DNA of 9,308 nt from JBDKUD01 sp039679805 (lineage in GTDB: Bacteria > Bacillota > Syntrophomonadia > Syntrophomonadales > Syntrophomonadaceae). Numbering within the stretch: position 1 is the first letter of the stretch; each line of letters starts with the position of its first letter. Below the pieces are notes generated by a model. It ran no database searches and was not told the DNA's origin. It saw only the letters and a list, made by a program, of their open reading frames with translations. Shown one piece after another: positions 1 to 6,782 of this stretch. The position numbers were made by a program, and so were the translations under genes. Location of the stretch: the NCBI GenBank assembly GCA_039679805.1, contig JBDKUD010000278.1, positions 1 to 9,308 of the forward strand, in the 5' to 3' direction.

Positions 1-61
1 TTAATTAATGAACGTACCTGAAGAGCAGCCAGCTAGACCTTTCCTCAAGCCCGGGTTTAAA

Positions 62-1786
62 TTATAAGAACTTCTTATCCTTAGCGTGATAATGAGTGTG
101 CAAGAGTTCATGGGATTTGTGTCCCAGAGGCTCTTTAAGGAAGTCATCATAGATAGCTTTGACTTCCGGATTCTCATGTGACTTACGGATTGCACAATTC
201 TCATCTTCAACATAGATGCCTTTAATACGTTCTTCGCGCTTAAAGGTGCTCTTGGTTATCGGCTGTCCGCCGCCGCCGATACAGCCGCCGGGGCAGGCCA
301 TGATTTCGATAAAGTGATAAGGAGATTCGCCGGCTCTTACCTGATCCATTACCTTGCGGGCATTGGCCAGGCCGTTGGCTATGGCTACCTTAACTACTGT
401 ACCGTTTAAGTCTACTTCAGCCTCTTTCACTCCGGTGATACCACGGCATACTTCAAAGTTTACATCTTTGAGTTCTTCTTTCATAACCACTTCATAGACG
501 GTACGCAGGGCAGCTTCCATAACACCGCCGCTGGCGCCGAAGATTACGGCTGCACCGGTGTAAGCACCCATCCAGGAATCAAAGTTGGAAGGTTCAATTT
601 TATCGAAATCAATTCCGCTCATTCTTAACAAGCGGCCGAGTTCACGGGTAGTAAGAACGATGTCGACATCCTGGTAGCCGCTGGAATTCATTTCCGGCCG
701 TGCCGCTTCAAACTTCTTGGCGGTACAGGGCATGATGGAAACGGAGAAGATTTTCTTCGGTTCAATATTCATCTTCTCAGCCCAGTAAGTCTTGGCCAAG
801 GAACCAAACATCTGCTGTGGTGACTTACAAGTAGACAGATTGTCTAATAGATCCGGATAGTAGGTTTCACAGAAGTTAATCCAGCCCGGGCTGCAGGAAG
901 TAAACATAGGAAGTTTACCGCCGGTAGTCAGGCGCTGCAATAATTCATTGCCTTCTTCCAGGATGGTTAAGTCAGCAGTAAAGTTGGTGTGCAGGACATA
1001 ATCAAAACCGATCTGGCGAAGTGCTGCAACCAGTTTGTCCATAGGCATTTCGCCGGTTTTCATACCGACTTCTTCACCAACAGCTACTCTGACGGCCGGG
1101 GCCATCTGAGTTACGACAACAGTATCGGGATCGGCAATAGCTGCCATTAATTGATCAATATATTCAACTTCGCCAATTGCTCCCACGGGGCAGGCATGGA
1201 TACACTGACCACACATTACACAGGGACTGTCAGCCAGGTCCAGGCCCATGCTGGGTACTACCATGGCATGGTGGCCGCGGTCTTCCAGACCCAGGGCGCC
1301 TACGCCTTGAACAACGCTGCAGGTTTCTACACAGCGGCGGCAAAGTACGCACTTATTGGGATCTCTGAAGAGGGAGGGGGTGGAAAAATCCTTGGGCAGC
1401 CCCCGGGTCTTCATTTCAAATGGGTTTTCACGGATACAATATTCTTTAGCCAGATCCTGCAGTTCACAATTGCCATTTCTAATACAATTCAGACAGTCCT
1501 GAGGATGATTGGCAAGGATAAGTTCGAGTATTGTCTGTCTGGCCTCAATTACTTTAGGGGTTCTGGTTTTAACAACCATTCCTTCGAAAACCGGTTGTGA
1601 ACAGGCGGCTTGCAGAAGTCTGTTGCCTTCGACTTCACATACGCATACCCTGCAGTTTGCCTTTACAGACTGATCAGGGTGAGCACACAGTGTAGGAACA
1701 CGAATACCGACTTCTTTAGCTGCCTGCAGGATGGTTGAGCCGTTAGGAACGGAAGCTTTGATTCCGTCTATTGTTATATTAACCAT
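62..1786 (-). CDS. hydA: [FeFe]-hydrogenase catalytic subunit HydA (NADH-linked trimeric type)
   Basis: Catalytic subunit of a cytoplasmic [FeFe]-hydrogenase, 574 residues, catalysing 2H+ + 2e- <-> H2. Visible domains in order: an N-terminal plant-type [2Fe-2S] domain (about 1-78; Cys34, 45, 48, 62); a His-Cys3 [4Fe-4S] motif (His94, Cys98, Cys101, Cys107); a 2[4Fe-4S] ferredoxin domain (Cys146/149/152/156 and 189/192/195/199); the H-cluster domain (about 220-510); and a C-terminal small-subunit-like segment (about 520-565). H-cluster motifs are TSCSPGW (296-302), MPCTAKKFE (352-360) and EIMACPGGC (494-502). In the first motif Ser299 replaces the second Cys of the usual TSCCPxW. The start is supported by AAGGAG eight bases upstream of ATG. 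It is the last gene of hydCBA, 26 bp after hydB. There is no twin-arginine or signal peptide, so it acts in the cytoplasm. No convincing terminator is visible in the 61 bases downstream. The maturases HydEFG are not in this window. Confidence 0.96.
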   Translation of the reverse strand: MVNITIDGIKASVPNGSTILQAAKEVGIRVPTLCAHPDQSVKANCRVCVCEVEGNRLLQAACSQPVFEGMVVKTRTPKVIEARQTILELILANHPQDCLNCIRNGNCELQDLAKEYCIRENPFEMKTRGLPKDFSTPSLFRDPNKCVLCRRCVETCSVVQGVGALGLEDRGHHAMVVPSMGLDLADSPCVMCGQCIHACPVGAIGEVEYIDQLMAAIADPDTVVVTQMAPAVRVAVGEEVGMKTGEMPMDKLVAALRQIGFDYVLHTNFTADLTILEEGNELLQRLTTGGKLPMFTSCSPGWINFCETYYPDLLDNLSTCKSPQQMFGSLAKTYWAEKMNIEPKKIFSVSIMPCTAKKFEAARPEMNSSGYQDVDIVLTTRELGRLLRMSGIDFDKIEPSNFDSWMGAYTGAAVIFGASGGVMEAALRTVYEVVMKEELKDVNFEVCRGITGVKEAEVDLNGTVVKVAIANGLANARKVMDQVRAGESPYHFIEIMACPGGCIGGGGQPITKSTFKREERIKGIYVEDENCAIRKSHENPEVKAIYDDFLKEPLGHKSHELLHTHYHAKDKKFL

Positions 1787-1812
1787 TTAATTCACTCCTT
1801 TTGCTCATTTTC

Positions 1813-3036
1813 CTACATTAATTTGGCATTATAGTCGGCACTAAAACGCTCTATGGTAGTTAGAACCGGTGAAGGAGCAGCTTGCCCCAGACCGCATAGG
1901 CAGGAATAAGACATAACCCGGCCCAGCTTGTTTAACAGGGCGATATCTTTAGCTGATCCTTTGCCTTCATTAAGTTTCTCCATTAGTTCATGCATGCGGG
2001 CCGTACCTTCCCGGCAGGGAGCACATTTCCCACAAGACTCATGTTCAAAGAATTTGGCTATTCTAGTGGTTACATCCACTATATCTCTAGTCTCGTCCAG
2101 TACGAAAACCGCACCGGAACCCAGGGCCGAACCAATAGCAGTCATGGCATCGAATGCTATCGGGGTGTCAAGCAGATCCACGGGTATAAAGGCACCGGAA
2201 GTTCCACCGATCTGAACAGCCTTAAACTTCTTGTCCCCCGGGATTCCGCCGCCAAATTGGAAAATAACCTCTTTGATTGTAGTACTGGTAGGTACTTCAA
2301 AGAAAGTTCTATTATTAACATCACCGGTCAGGGTTACTACCTTGGTACCAGGATAAGCTGGTGCACCAATGGATGCATAATAATCAGCACCCTTGTCCAC
2401 TATCACCGGAATATTAGCAAAGGTTTCAACGTTATTCACAATGGTCGGTTTTTGCCATAATCCTGATACAGGCGGGAAGGGCGGTTTAATCCGGGGCTCA
2501 CCACGGTTCCCCTCTATGGATTCAATCAGGGCTGTTTCTTCACCGCAAACATATGCTCCGGCTCCGCTTCTGACTTCTATATCAAAATCACCCAGAACAC
2601 CTTTCTCCTTAGCTTGAGCAATAGCGGCATTAAGGATTTCAGCAACCTGCGGATATTCACCACGGCAATAAATATAACCTTTGTTAGCTCCAATGGCATA
2701 ACCACAAATAGCCATACCTTCAAAAAGAGTATGAGGATCGTTTTCCATGATCATACGGTCTTTATAGGTACCGGGTTCGCCTTCGTCAGCGTTACATACT
2801 ACATATTTTTGATCAGCGTGGGCTCCATAAGCAAAGGCCCATTTCTGACCACAATTAAAACCGGCACCGCCCCGGCCTCTAAGTTTGGATTTCTTAACTT
2901 CATCAATGAGTGCTACTCTATCCATACTGCGTGCCTTTTTTAAGGCTTCATAGCCACCTACGGCCAGATAATCATCTATTTTGAGGGGATCAATTTTCCC
3001 ATAATTGCGCAGTACAATACGTAGTTCTTCGGCCAT
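1813..3036 (-). CDS. hydB: NADH-oxidising flavoprotein subunit HydB (NuoF-like)
   Basis: NuoF/51-kDa-type subunit, 407 residues. It should bind NAD(H) and FMN plus one [4Fe-4S] cluster and pass electrons from NADH to HydA. Visible motifs: glycine-rich GRGGAGF (54-60) of the FMN/NADH fold; CNADEGEPGT (81-90); GAGAYVCGEETALIESIEG (158-176); and the cluster ligands Cys335, Cys338, Cys341 (SCGKCAPC) with Cys381 in CLCGLGQ. It contains only the NuoF core. The N-terminal thioredoxin-like [2Fe-2S] domain and C-terminal 2[4Fe-4S] domain found in the longer (about 600-residue) HydB of electron-bifurcating hydrogenases are absent. This suggests a ferredoxin-independent enzyme (inference). The start is supported by AAGGAGG eight bases before ATG. 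The gene lies 90 bp after hydC and 26 bp before hydA, on the same strand. Confidence 0.95.
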   Translation of the reverse strand: MAEELRIVLRNYGKIDPLKIDDYLAVGGYEALKKARSMDRVALIDEVKKSKLRGRGGAGFNCGQKWAFAYGAHADQKYVVCNADEGEPGTYKDRMIMENDPHTLFEGMAICGYAIGANKGYIYCRGEYPQVAEILNAAIAQAKEKGVLGDFDIEVRSGAGAYVCGEETALIESIEGNRGEPRIKPPFPPVSGLWQKPTIVNNVETFANIPVIVDKGADYYASIGAPAYPGTKVVTLTGDVNNRTFFEVPTSTTIKEVIFQFGGGIPGDKKFKAVQIGGTSGAFIPVDLLDTPIAFDAMTAIGSALGSGAVFVLDETRDIVDVTTRIAKFFEHESCGKCAPCREGTARMHELMEKLNEGKGSAKDIALLNKLGRVMSYSCLCGLGQAAPSPVLTTIERFSADYNAKLM

Positions 3037-3126
3037 TTATATGCCCTCCTTTCTATAATTGTTTCATGTTAATTATTTGTTCCATGTTCAAAATTCCAAC
3101 TCTCTCCAATTCTCCAAATCAGGTTA

Positions 3127-3567
3127 TTAATATTCAGCCAGAATACTCGGAATTTTGGCTGGAGTTACGTCCAGGTATGCCTTGCCGTTAATTGTTATTA
3201 CTGGAGTAGCTTGGCATTGTCCCACACATTCAGTTAGCTCCAAAGCAAACTTACCGTCTGCTGTGCTTTCACCTGTTTTAATGCCCAGTTCCTTTTCCAG
3301 TGCGGCAACAACTTCTGCTGCTCCGGCAACATGGCAGGGAGCACTCTCGCATATTCTTATAACATTTTTACCACGTGATTTTACGGAAAACATTGAGTAG
3401 AAAGTGGCGACACCGTAAGCCTTGGCGACTGGAACGTCGAAAACTGTGGCAGCTTCGATTACGGCTTCTTCAGGTAGGTAACTGAATTGATTCTGGATGG
3501 CATGGAAAGCTTCAATCATCCCGCCCGGTACATCCTTATAGGCAGCGAGAATCCCTTTATAGTCCAT
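3127..3567 (-). CDS. hydC: [2Fe-2S] subunit HydC (NuoE-like)
   Basis: NuoE/24-kDa-like thioredoxin-fold subunit of the NADH-linked hydrogenase, 146 residues. It carries one [2Fe-2S] cluster and supports electron flow near the flavin subunit. The four ligands are visible in the family pattern CxxxxC ... CxxxC: Cys73 and Cys78 (CESAPC), Cys114 and Cys118 (CVGQC). The N-terminal helical part includes the typical LPEEAV...VFDVP...YGVATFYSMF region (about 31-60). I start it at the ATG at 3567 because GAAGGGGGGG lies directly upstream at good spacing and family homology begins at MDYKGIL. A longer in-frame reading begins at 3627, but its extra 20 residues look unrelated to the family and would run through the ribosome site. 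It is the first gene of the operon, so its upstream region should hold the operon's promoter. Confidence 0.93.
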   Translation of the reverse strand: MDYKGILAAYKDVPGGMIEAFHAIQNQFSYLPEEAVIEAATVFDVPVAKAYGVATFYSMFSVKSRGKNVIRICESAPCHVAGAAEVVAALEKELGIKTGESTADGKFALELTECVGQCQATPVITINGKAYLDVTPAKIPSILAEY

Positions 3568-3590
3568 TTCATTCCCCCCCTTCTTATTTA

Positions 3591-3632
3591 GTTTCAAGGA
3601 AACCAATATTAAATATGGACAGGCCATATTTA
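3591..3632 (-). promoter_or_regulatory. Two inverted repeats in the hydC leader
   Basis: Two adjacent inverted repeats lie 24 to 65 bases upstream of the hydC start. The distal one (3610-3632) has 9-bp perfect arms, TAAATATGG and CCATATTTA, around a 5-base centre. The proximal one (3591-3603) has 5-bp arms, GTTTC and GAAAC, around three bases. The position between the divergent promoter region and the ribosome site fits an operator or a leader hairpin. The sequence does not match the redox regulator Rex consensus (TTGTGAA-N4-TTCACAA). AT-rich DNA makes short palindromes common, so the function is inference. Confidence 0.45.
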
Positions 3633-3710
3633 TACATATTAATTAACAGAGGAGTGAATACCATTCATGCAAAAAAAAGATTAAATAATTAGTATCTATT
3701 ATTTCTTATA

Positions 3711-3716
3711 ATTATA
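3711..3716 (-). promoter_or_regulatory. Possible -10 box for hydCBA
   Basis: On the minus strand this reads TATAAT, the exact sigma-A -10 consensus, about 144 bases before the hydC start. No good -35 hexamer lies 16-18 bases further upstream. The surrounding divergent spacer (3568-3862) is very AT-rich, so a chance match is quite possible. An alternative TATAAA lies at the edge of the 3610-3632 inverted repeat. Confidence 0.25.
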
Positions 3717-3862
3717 TGCGTTTCAGCTAGTGAAATAAATATTTTTCTTAAAAATTATTTAGTATATTAAGGAAAGGAATTTCGTCATTGTAGTTATAAG
3801 CATCTATTTTTTAAGGATAGTTTACGATAACATAATATGTACAAGTTTCTGGAGGGATAGTA

Positions 3863-5623
3863 TTGATAGATGAAGATCGAATTAGAAAGAGTATAAAACA
3901 GAATGTTAATTTATGGATAGCGCTGTGGATACTGCTTTTGCTTAATATATTTATGATAATAATTTTCAGTAAAGGCTTCTCTATGCTAGCCTTAGCTTTT
4001 ATTTTAATGGCAGCTATGGCTGGAGCAGGGATACTGAAATATCTGGCTGAGGATGCGTCTCCAGAGGTTAACAAGATTTCGAGTTTACATCAGCAAAAGG
4101 CCAGTGAGTTAATGGAAGAACTCAAACCTTTGTGTGATGATATTTTTACCCGGGAGATTAATCGGGCTGCCGAACCGGTTATTGAGGATTATCGTAAAGA
4201 TATCACCAAGGGACTATCCTGGTTGTGGGAAGATGGAGATGAATTTGTAAGCCAGGTGGAACAAGGCAGCGAGGAAACTAAAAGTATGCTGCAGCTGATA
4301 AACAACCTGAGCGATGAAAAGTTTAAGATTCTCAAAAATCTAAAGGACAGCCTAATTGTCTTAGATAATCTCGTGGATCAAATTAGGAGAAGTAAGGACC
4401 GGGATTATGATGAACTGGAAAAGTGTTTGAACGAAAGAGCTGACCGTTTAAAGGTAGATATGGAGAAGGAAAAGAGCATCTTCTATGATTACATTAATAA
4501 ATTATTGATTGAACGAATAAAAGAAGAGGATAATATAGAGGATATTAGCGATTATTTTAATATTTACAAGCTGGGGGAACAGTTTTCAGCAGTTATGGGC
4601 AAATCTTTGGAAATGCGGTTAAGCAGCTTCCAGGATTCGTTGGTAGTTGAACTGGAAAATCTTTCGGCTAACATAGTTGGCAGAATGCAAAAAAGTTCAC
4701 TGCAATTGATGAATACTTTTAGTCAAATGGAGGAATTGATTAGCCAGCTGTCGACAGAATGTCGGGGAGAAAGTGGTGTTTTATTACGAAGACTGGGAAA
4801 ATCACGGGATAATATCGTGGAACTGAAAGAACAGGCCGGTGAAAAGCTGATTACCCTAGCTTGGCAGGAGATTCTTATCGAAAAACGATGGCACGATATT
4901 AAAGAAAAACTGTTTAGTATCAGGGATCAGGTAAATGAAAATGTAGCAGAAGATGTTACTGAATATATTCAAGGTTTGCTGGCGGAAGAGATTCCCGGCT
5001 TTGCTGCCATTGCTAATTCCCGTGAAAACGCAGTTCTTTATAAATCGCTGGTGGATGCCGAATGTGTCTACCGGGTTTATTCAGGTGATAATCTGCCGGA
5101 AGTTATTGAGGATGGAGTCTACTCACTGCTGCAGTTTGTACGCCCGGTAGAACTTATGATAATGAGAAACCTACAGTTTAGCCAGGAAGGCCTGCAGAAG
5201 CGTAAAATGATTAAAGACAAAATAAAAACAAGCCAGTTCCAGGAGATTTTCGACAAGGTTAAACAAAAGACAGAAGAACACGATACCGCTCTAGGCAAGT
5301 ATCTGAAGGATATATACCCCGGGTCTTTGATGGGTTTCTGCAATAATCCTTATGTTAAACTTAGGACCGACAACTTAAACCAGGCGGCTTGGATGCTGTT
5401 TATGGCATTGATTGATGACCAAAATCTGGCGGATGATATCTATTGCTTGGTGGGACTCTTGCTTGTCATTCATAAGTTGCGTAATTCTCATATTCAACCT
5501 CTGAAGAGTGCACCGGTACCTCTAAATGATATGGAGGAACTTGAAGACATGCGCAATTGCTGCTATAAAGCCATATCTATTCTCCTTATTACCCAGCTTA
5601 GAGGCGTTACCACAATAAAATAA
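3863..5623 (+). CDS. Unrecognised membrane-anchored helical protein, 586 aa
   Basis: I do not recognise this family. The start is a TTG with GGAGGG six bases upstream (3851-3856), and no better start is near. The N-terminus has a charged 16-residue head, then two hydrophobic segments (about 17-36 and 39-61) separated by only a few residues. This is a membrane hairpin that would leave both ends in the cytoplasm. The remaining 525 residues are highly charged and almost all helix-forming. The stretch around 130-225 is rich in Leu/Ile spaced among Lys/Glu, suggesting coiled coil. A TLAWQEILIEKRW stretch (331-343) and a more hydrophobic C-terminal helical domain (about 505-580, with LRNSH at 539-543) stand out. 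No P-loop, protease or kinase motif is visible. It is divergent from hydCBA across 295 bp and ends five bases before a 69-nt palindrome. Codon choice looks like its neighbours. A scaffold or signalling role would be guesswork. Confidence 0.85.
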   Translation: MIDEDRIRKSIKQNVNLWIALWILLLLNIFMIIIFSKGFSMLALAFILMAAMAGAGILKYLAEDASPEVNKISSLHQQKASELMEELKPLCDDIFTREINRAAEPVIEDYRKDITKGLSWLWEDGDEFVSQVEQGSEETKSMLQLINNLSDEKFKILKNLKDSLIVLDNLVDQIRRSKDRDYDELEKCLNERADRLKVDMEKEKSIFYDYINKLLIERIKEEDNIEDISDYFNIYKLGEQFSAVMGKSLEMRLSSFQDSLVVELENLSANIVGRMQKSSLQLMNTFSQMEELISQLSTECRGESGVLLRRLGKSRDNIVELKEQAGEKLITLAWQEILIEKRWHDIKEKLFSIRDQVNENVAEDVTEYIQGLLAEEIPGFAAIANSRENAVLYKSLVDAECVYRVYSGDNLPEVIEDGVYSLLQFVRPVELMIMRNLQFSQEGLQKRKMIKDKIKTSQFQEIFDKVKQKTEEHDTALGKYLKDIYPGSLMGFCNNPYVKLRTDNLNQAAWMLFMALIDDQNLADDIYCLVGLLLVIHKLRNSHIQPLKSAPVPLNDMEELEDMRNCCYKAISILLITQLRGVTTIK

Positions 5624-5628
5624 GTGGG

Positions 5629-5697
5629 TGGGACAGGGGACGGTTCTTTGACACATTTTTAAGTTAAAAATGTGTCAAAGAACCGTCCCCTGTCCCA
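5629..5697. repeat. Perfect 69-nt palindrome (REP/MITE-like), possible terminator
   Basis: Two 34-nt arms (5629-5662 and 5664-5697) are exact reverse complements around a single G at 5663. Each arm begins TGGGACAGGGGACGGTTC and ends in an A/T-rich run by the centre. A further 6-bp match pairs TAAGTG (5621-5626, including the stop codon of the upstream gene) with CACTTA (5707-5712). In RNA this would form a very stable hairpin, which could end or protect the upstream transcript. From memory, GGGACAGGGGACGGTTC-type palindromes recur between genes in many Firmicutes and other bacteria and sometimes accompany REP-associated tyrosine transposases. No transposase is present here. Confidence 0.9.
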
Positions 5698-5784
5698 TAA
5701 AAACTTCACTTATTGAGGTAAACATAAGTTTTTAATGGTTGGACTATACTAATTAGAGCAGGTTGTATATAAAGGAGTTAAACT

Positions 5785-6453
5785 ATGATTCCACTTAGAG
5801 ATAGTACACCCAGTAATACTTTCCCCTTGATGACGGTTATCTTGATTATGGTTAATCTGGGAGTGTTTTTGTTTGAAGGGTCACTGGGTCAGGAAGGAAT
5901 GAATCAGTTATTTTATTTATTGGGGCTGGTTCCAGCTAATTATACTGGCCAACAGGTGCCAGTTCTGGCATTTTTACCGTTTTTCACTTCCATGTTTCTG
6001 CATGGCAGTTGGATGCATCTGATAGGCAATATGTGGATACTCTGGCTGTTTGGCGATAATGTTGAAGACCGGATGGGAAGAGGGAGCTTCTTGCTATTTT
6101 ATATTTTCTGCGGACTTATTGCGGCCCTAACCCATTACTATGTTAATCCTAATTCTACGGTACCTGTGGTGGGGGCATCGGGAGCAGTGGCCGGCGTTAT
6201 GGGTGCGTATTTCCTGATGTTCAAACATGCTCGGGTGTTGACTTTTATACCTCCGTTTTTTCTGCTTAACATACCAGCGTTAATTTACCTGGGCTTTTGG
6301 GCCCTATCCCAGTTATACAGCGGAACCAGGGGACTTCTGACATCTGATTTAGGGCAAATAGCATTTTGGGCCCATGTAGGAGGATTTCTGGCCGGAATGA
6401 TACTATACCGTTTCTTCCTGCGTAATTCAGTGAGGCGTGAGGGGTATTCTTAA
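5785..6453 (+). CDS. Rhomboid-family intramembrane serine protease
   Basis: Polytopic membrane protein of 222 residues. It belongs to the rhomboid family, which cleaves transmembrane substrates within the membrane. The catalytic Ser132 lies in GASG (130-133). The catalytic His197 lies in AHVGGF (196-201). The HxxxN motif in the second core helix is His78-Leu-Ile-Gly-Asn82. Hydrophobic helices are visible at about 12-30, 58-73, 76-90, 101-120, 128-146, 155-175 and 190-210. The start ATG has AAAGGAG seven bases upstream (5771-5777). The residues from about Val216 (VRREGYS) are encoded by the GTGAGG repeat that continues past the stop, so this tail is probably not ancestral. The substrate cannot be told from sequence. 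The gene follows the 586-aa membrane protein on the same strand, but the strong palindrome between them suggests separate transcription. Confidence 0.94.
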   Translation: MIPLRDSTPSNTFPLMTVILIMVNLGVFLFEGSLGQEGMNQLFYLLGLVPANYTGQQVPVLAFLPFFTSMFLHGSWMHLIGNMWILWLFGDNVEDRMGRGSFLLFYIFCGLIAALTHYYVNPNSTVPVVGASGAVAGVMGAYFLMFKHARVLTFIPPFFLLNIPALIYLGFWALSQLYSGTRGLLTSDLGQIAFWAHVGGFLAGMILYRFFLRNSVRREGYS

Positions 6454-6478
6454 GTGAGGAGTAAGGGGTGAGGAGTAA
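6430..6478 (+). repeat. GTGAGG repeat cluster overlapping the rhomboid 3' end
   Basis: GTGAGG occurs at 6430-6435, 6437-6442, 6454-6459 and 6468-6473, linked by similar G/A-rich spacers. The first two copies are inside the rhomboid gene (codons from Val216 on), and the stop TAA at 6451-6453 falls between copies. The same motif appears inverted at 6656-6681 and 6750-6782. Short GTGAGGAGTGAGG-type repeats are, from memory, common between genes in some Clostridia. Confidence 0.8.
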
Positions 6479-6591
6479 TCCTACAAGATAACCTTTTATT
6501 AACACCCAGTGCCTACTCCTTTACCAACATCTAAGTGCCTAATTTTTGCTCAGCATAAACGCGTTATACTTTTTCTCTGGAACAGCGGCGA

Positions 6592-6709
6592 GCGGTGAGG
6601 CATATCCAGTATATTCCGGTTATGAGGTAGTGTTATATGTATGCGTTGATGTTTTCTACACCTCACTCCTTTCACCTCACGAGCCAACGCACTGGATATA
6701 CCTCACCGC
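6592..6709. repeat. Inverted repeat, 20-nt arms around a 78-nt centre
   Basis: The left arm at 6592-6611 begins GCGGTGAGG. The right arm at 6690-6709 is its reverse complement, with two mismatches in 20. The central part holds a reversed GTGAGG-type copy (6656-6681). No coding sequence is supported in 6454-6749. The arms could fold as a long-loop hairpin in a transcript or could be remnants of a small mobile element. Confidence 0.7.
6656..6681 (-). repeat. Copy 1 of the reversed GTGAGG repeat
   Basis: A 26-nt copy read on the minus strand, CGTGAGGTGAAAGGAGTGAG and six more bases. It matches the copy at 6750-6782 except for two transitions and the lack of one 7-nt GAGGAGT-type unit. Confidence 0.75.
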
Positions 6710-6749
6710 CCGGGCAGGTATTCTTCAGTAAAGAACGACTAACTACTGT

Positions 6750-6782
6750 CTACGCCTCACTCCTCACTCCTTTCGCCTCACG
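6750..6782 (-). repeat. Copy 2 of the reversed GTGAGG repeat, inside a gene's 3' end
   Basis: This 33-nt stretch encodes the last residues (REAKGVRSEA) and the TAG stop of the minus-strand gene. It differs from the 26-nt copy at 6656-6681 by an added 7-nt unit and two transitions. The 7-nt addition is in the coding frame of only this gene, so unit gain or loss would shift that gene's end. Confidence 0.75.

Noticed and set aside
64..78. 15-nt palindrome ATAAGAACTTCTTAT at the hydA stop codon
   Set aside because: Short, A/T-rich and mostly coding for the Lys-Lys-Phe-Leu end; no following U-run, so not a convincing terminator.
1151..1600. 149-codon plus-strand reading frame inside hydA
   Set aside because: It is antisense to the conserved Fe-S domains of HydA and has no independent coding signs.
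3568..3862. Rex-type operator in the hydrogenase/586-aa divergent spacer
   Set aside because: No TTGTGAA-N4-TTCACAA-like sequence was found on either strand.
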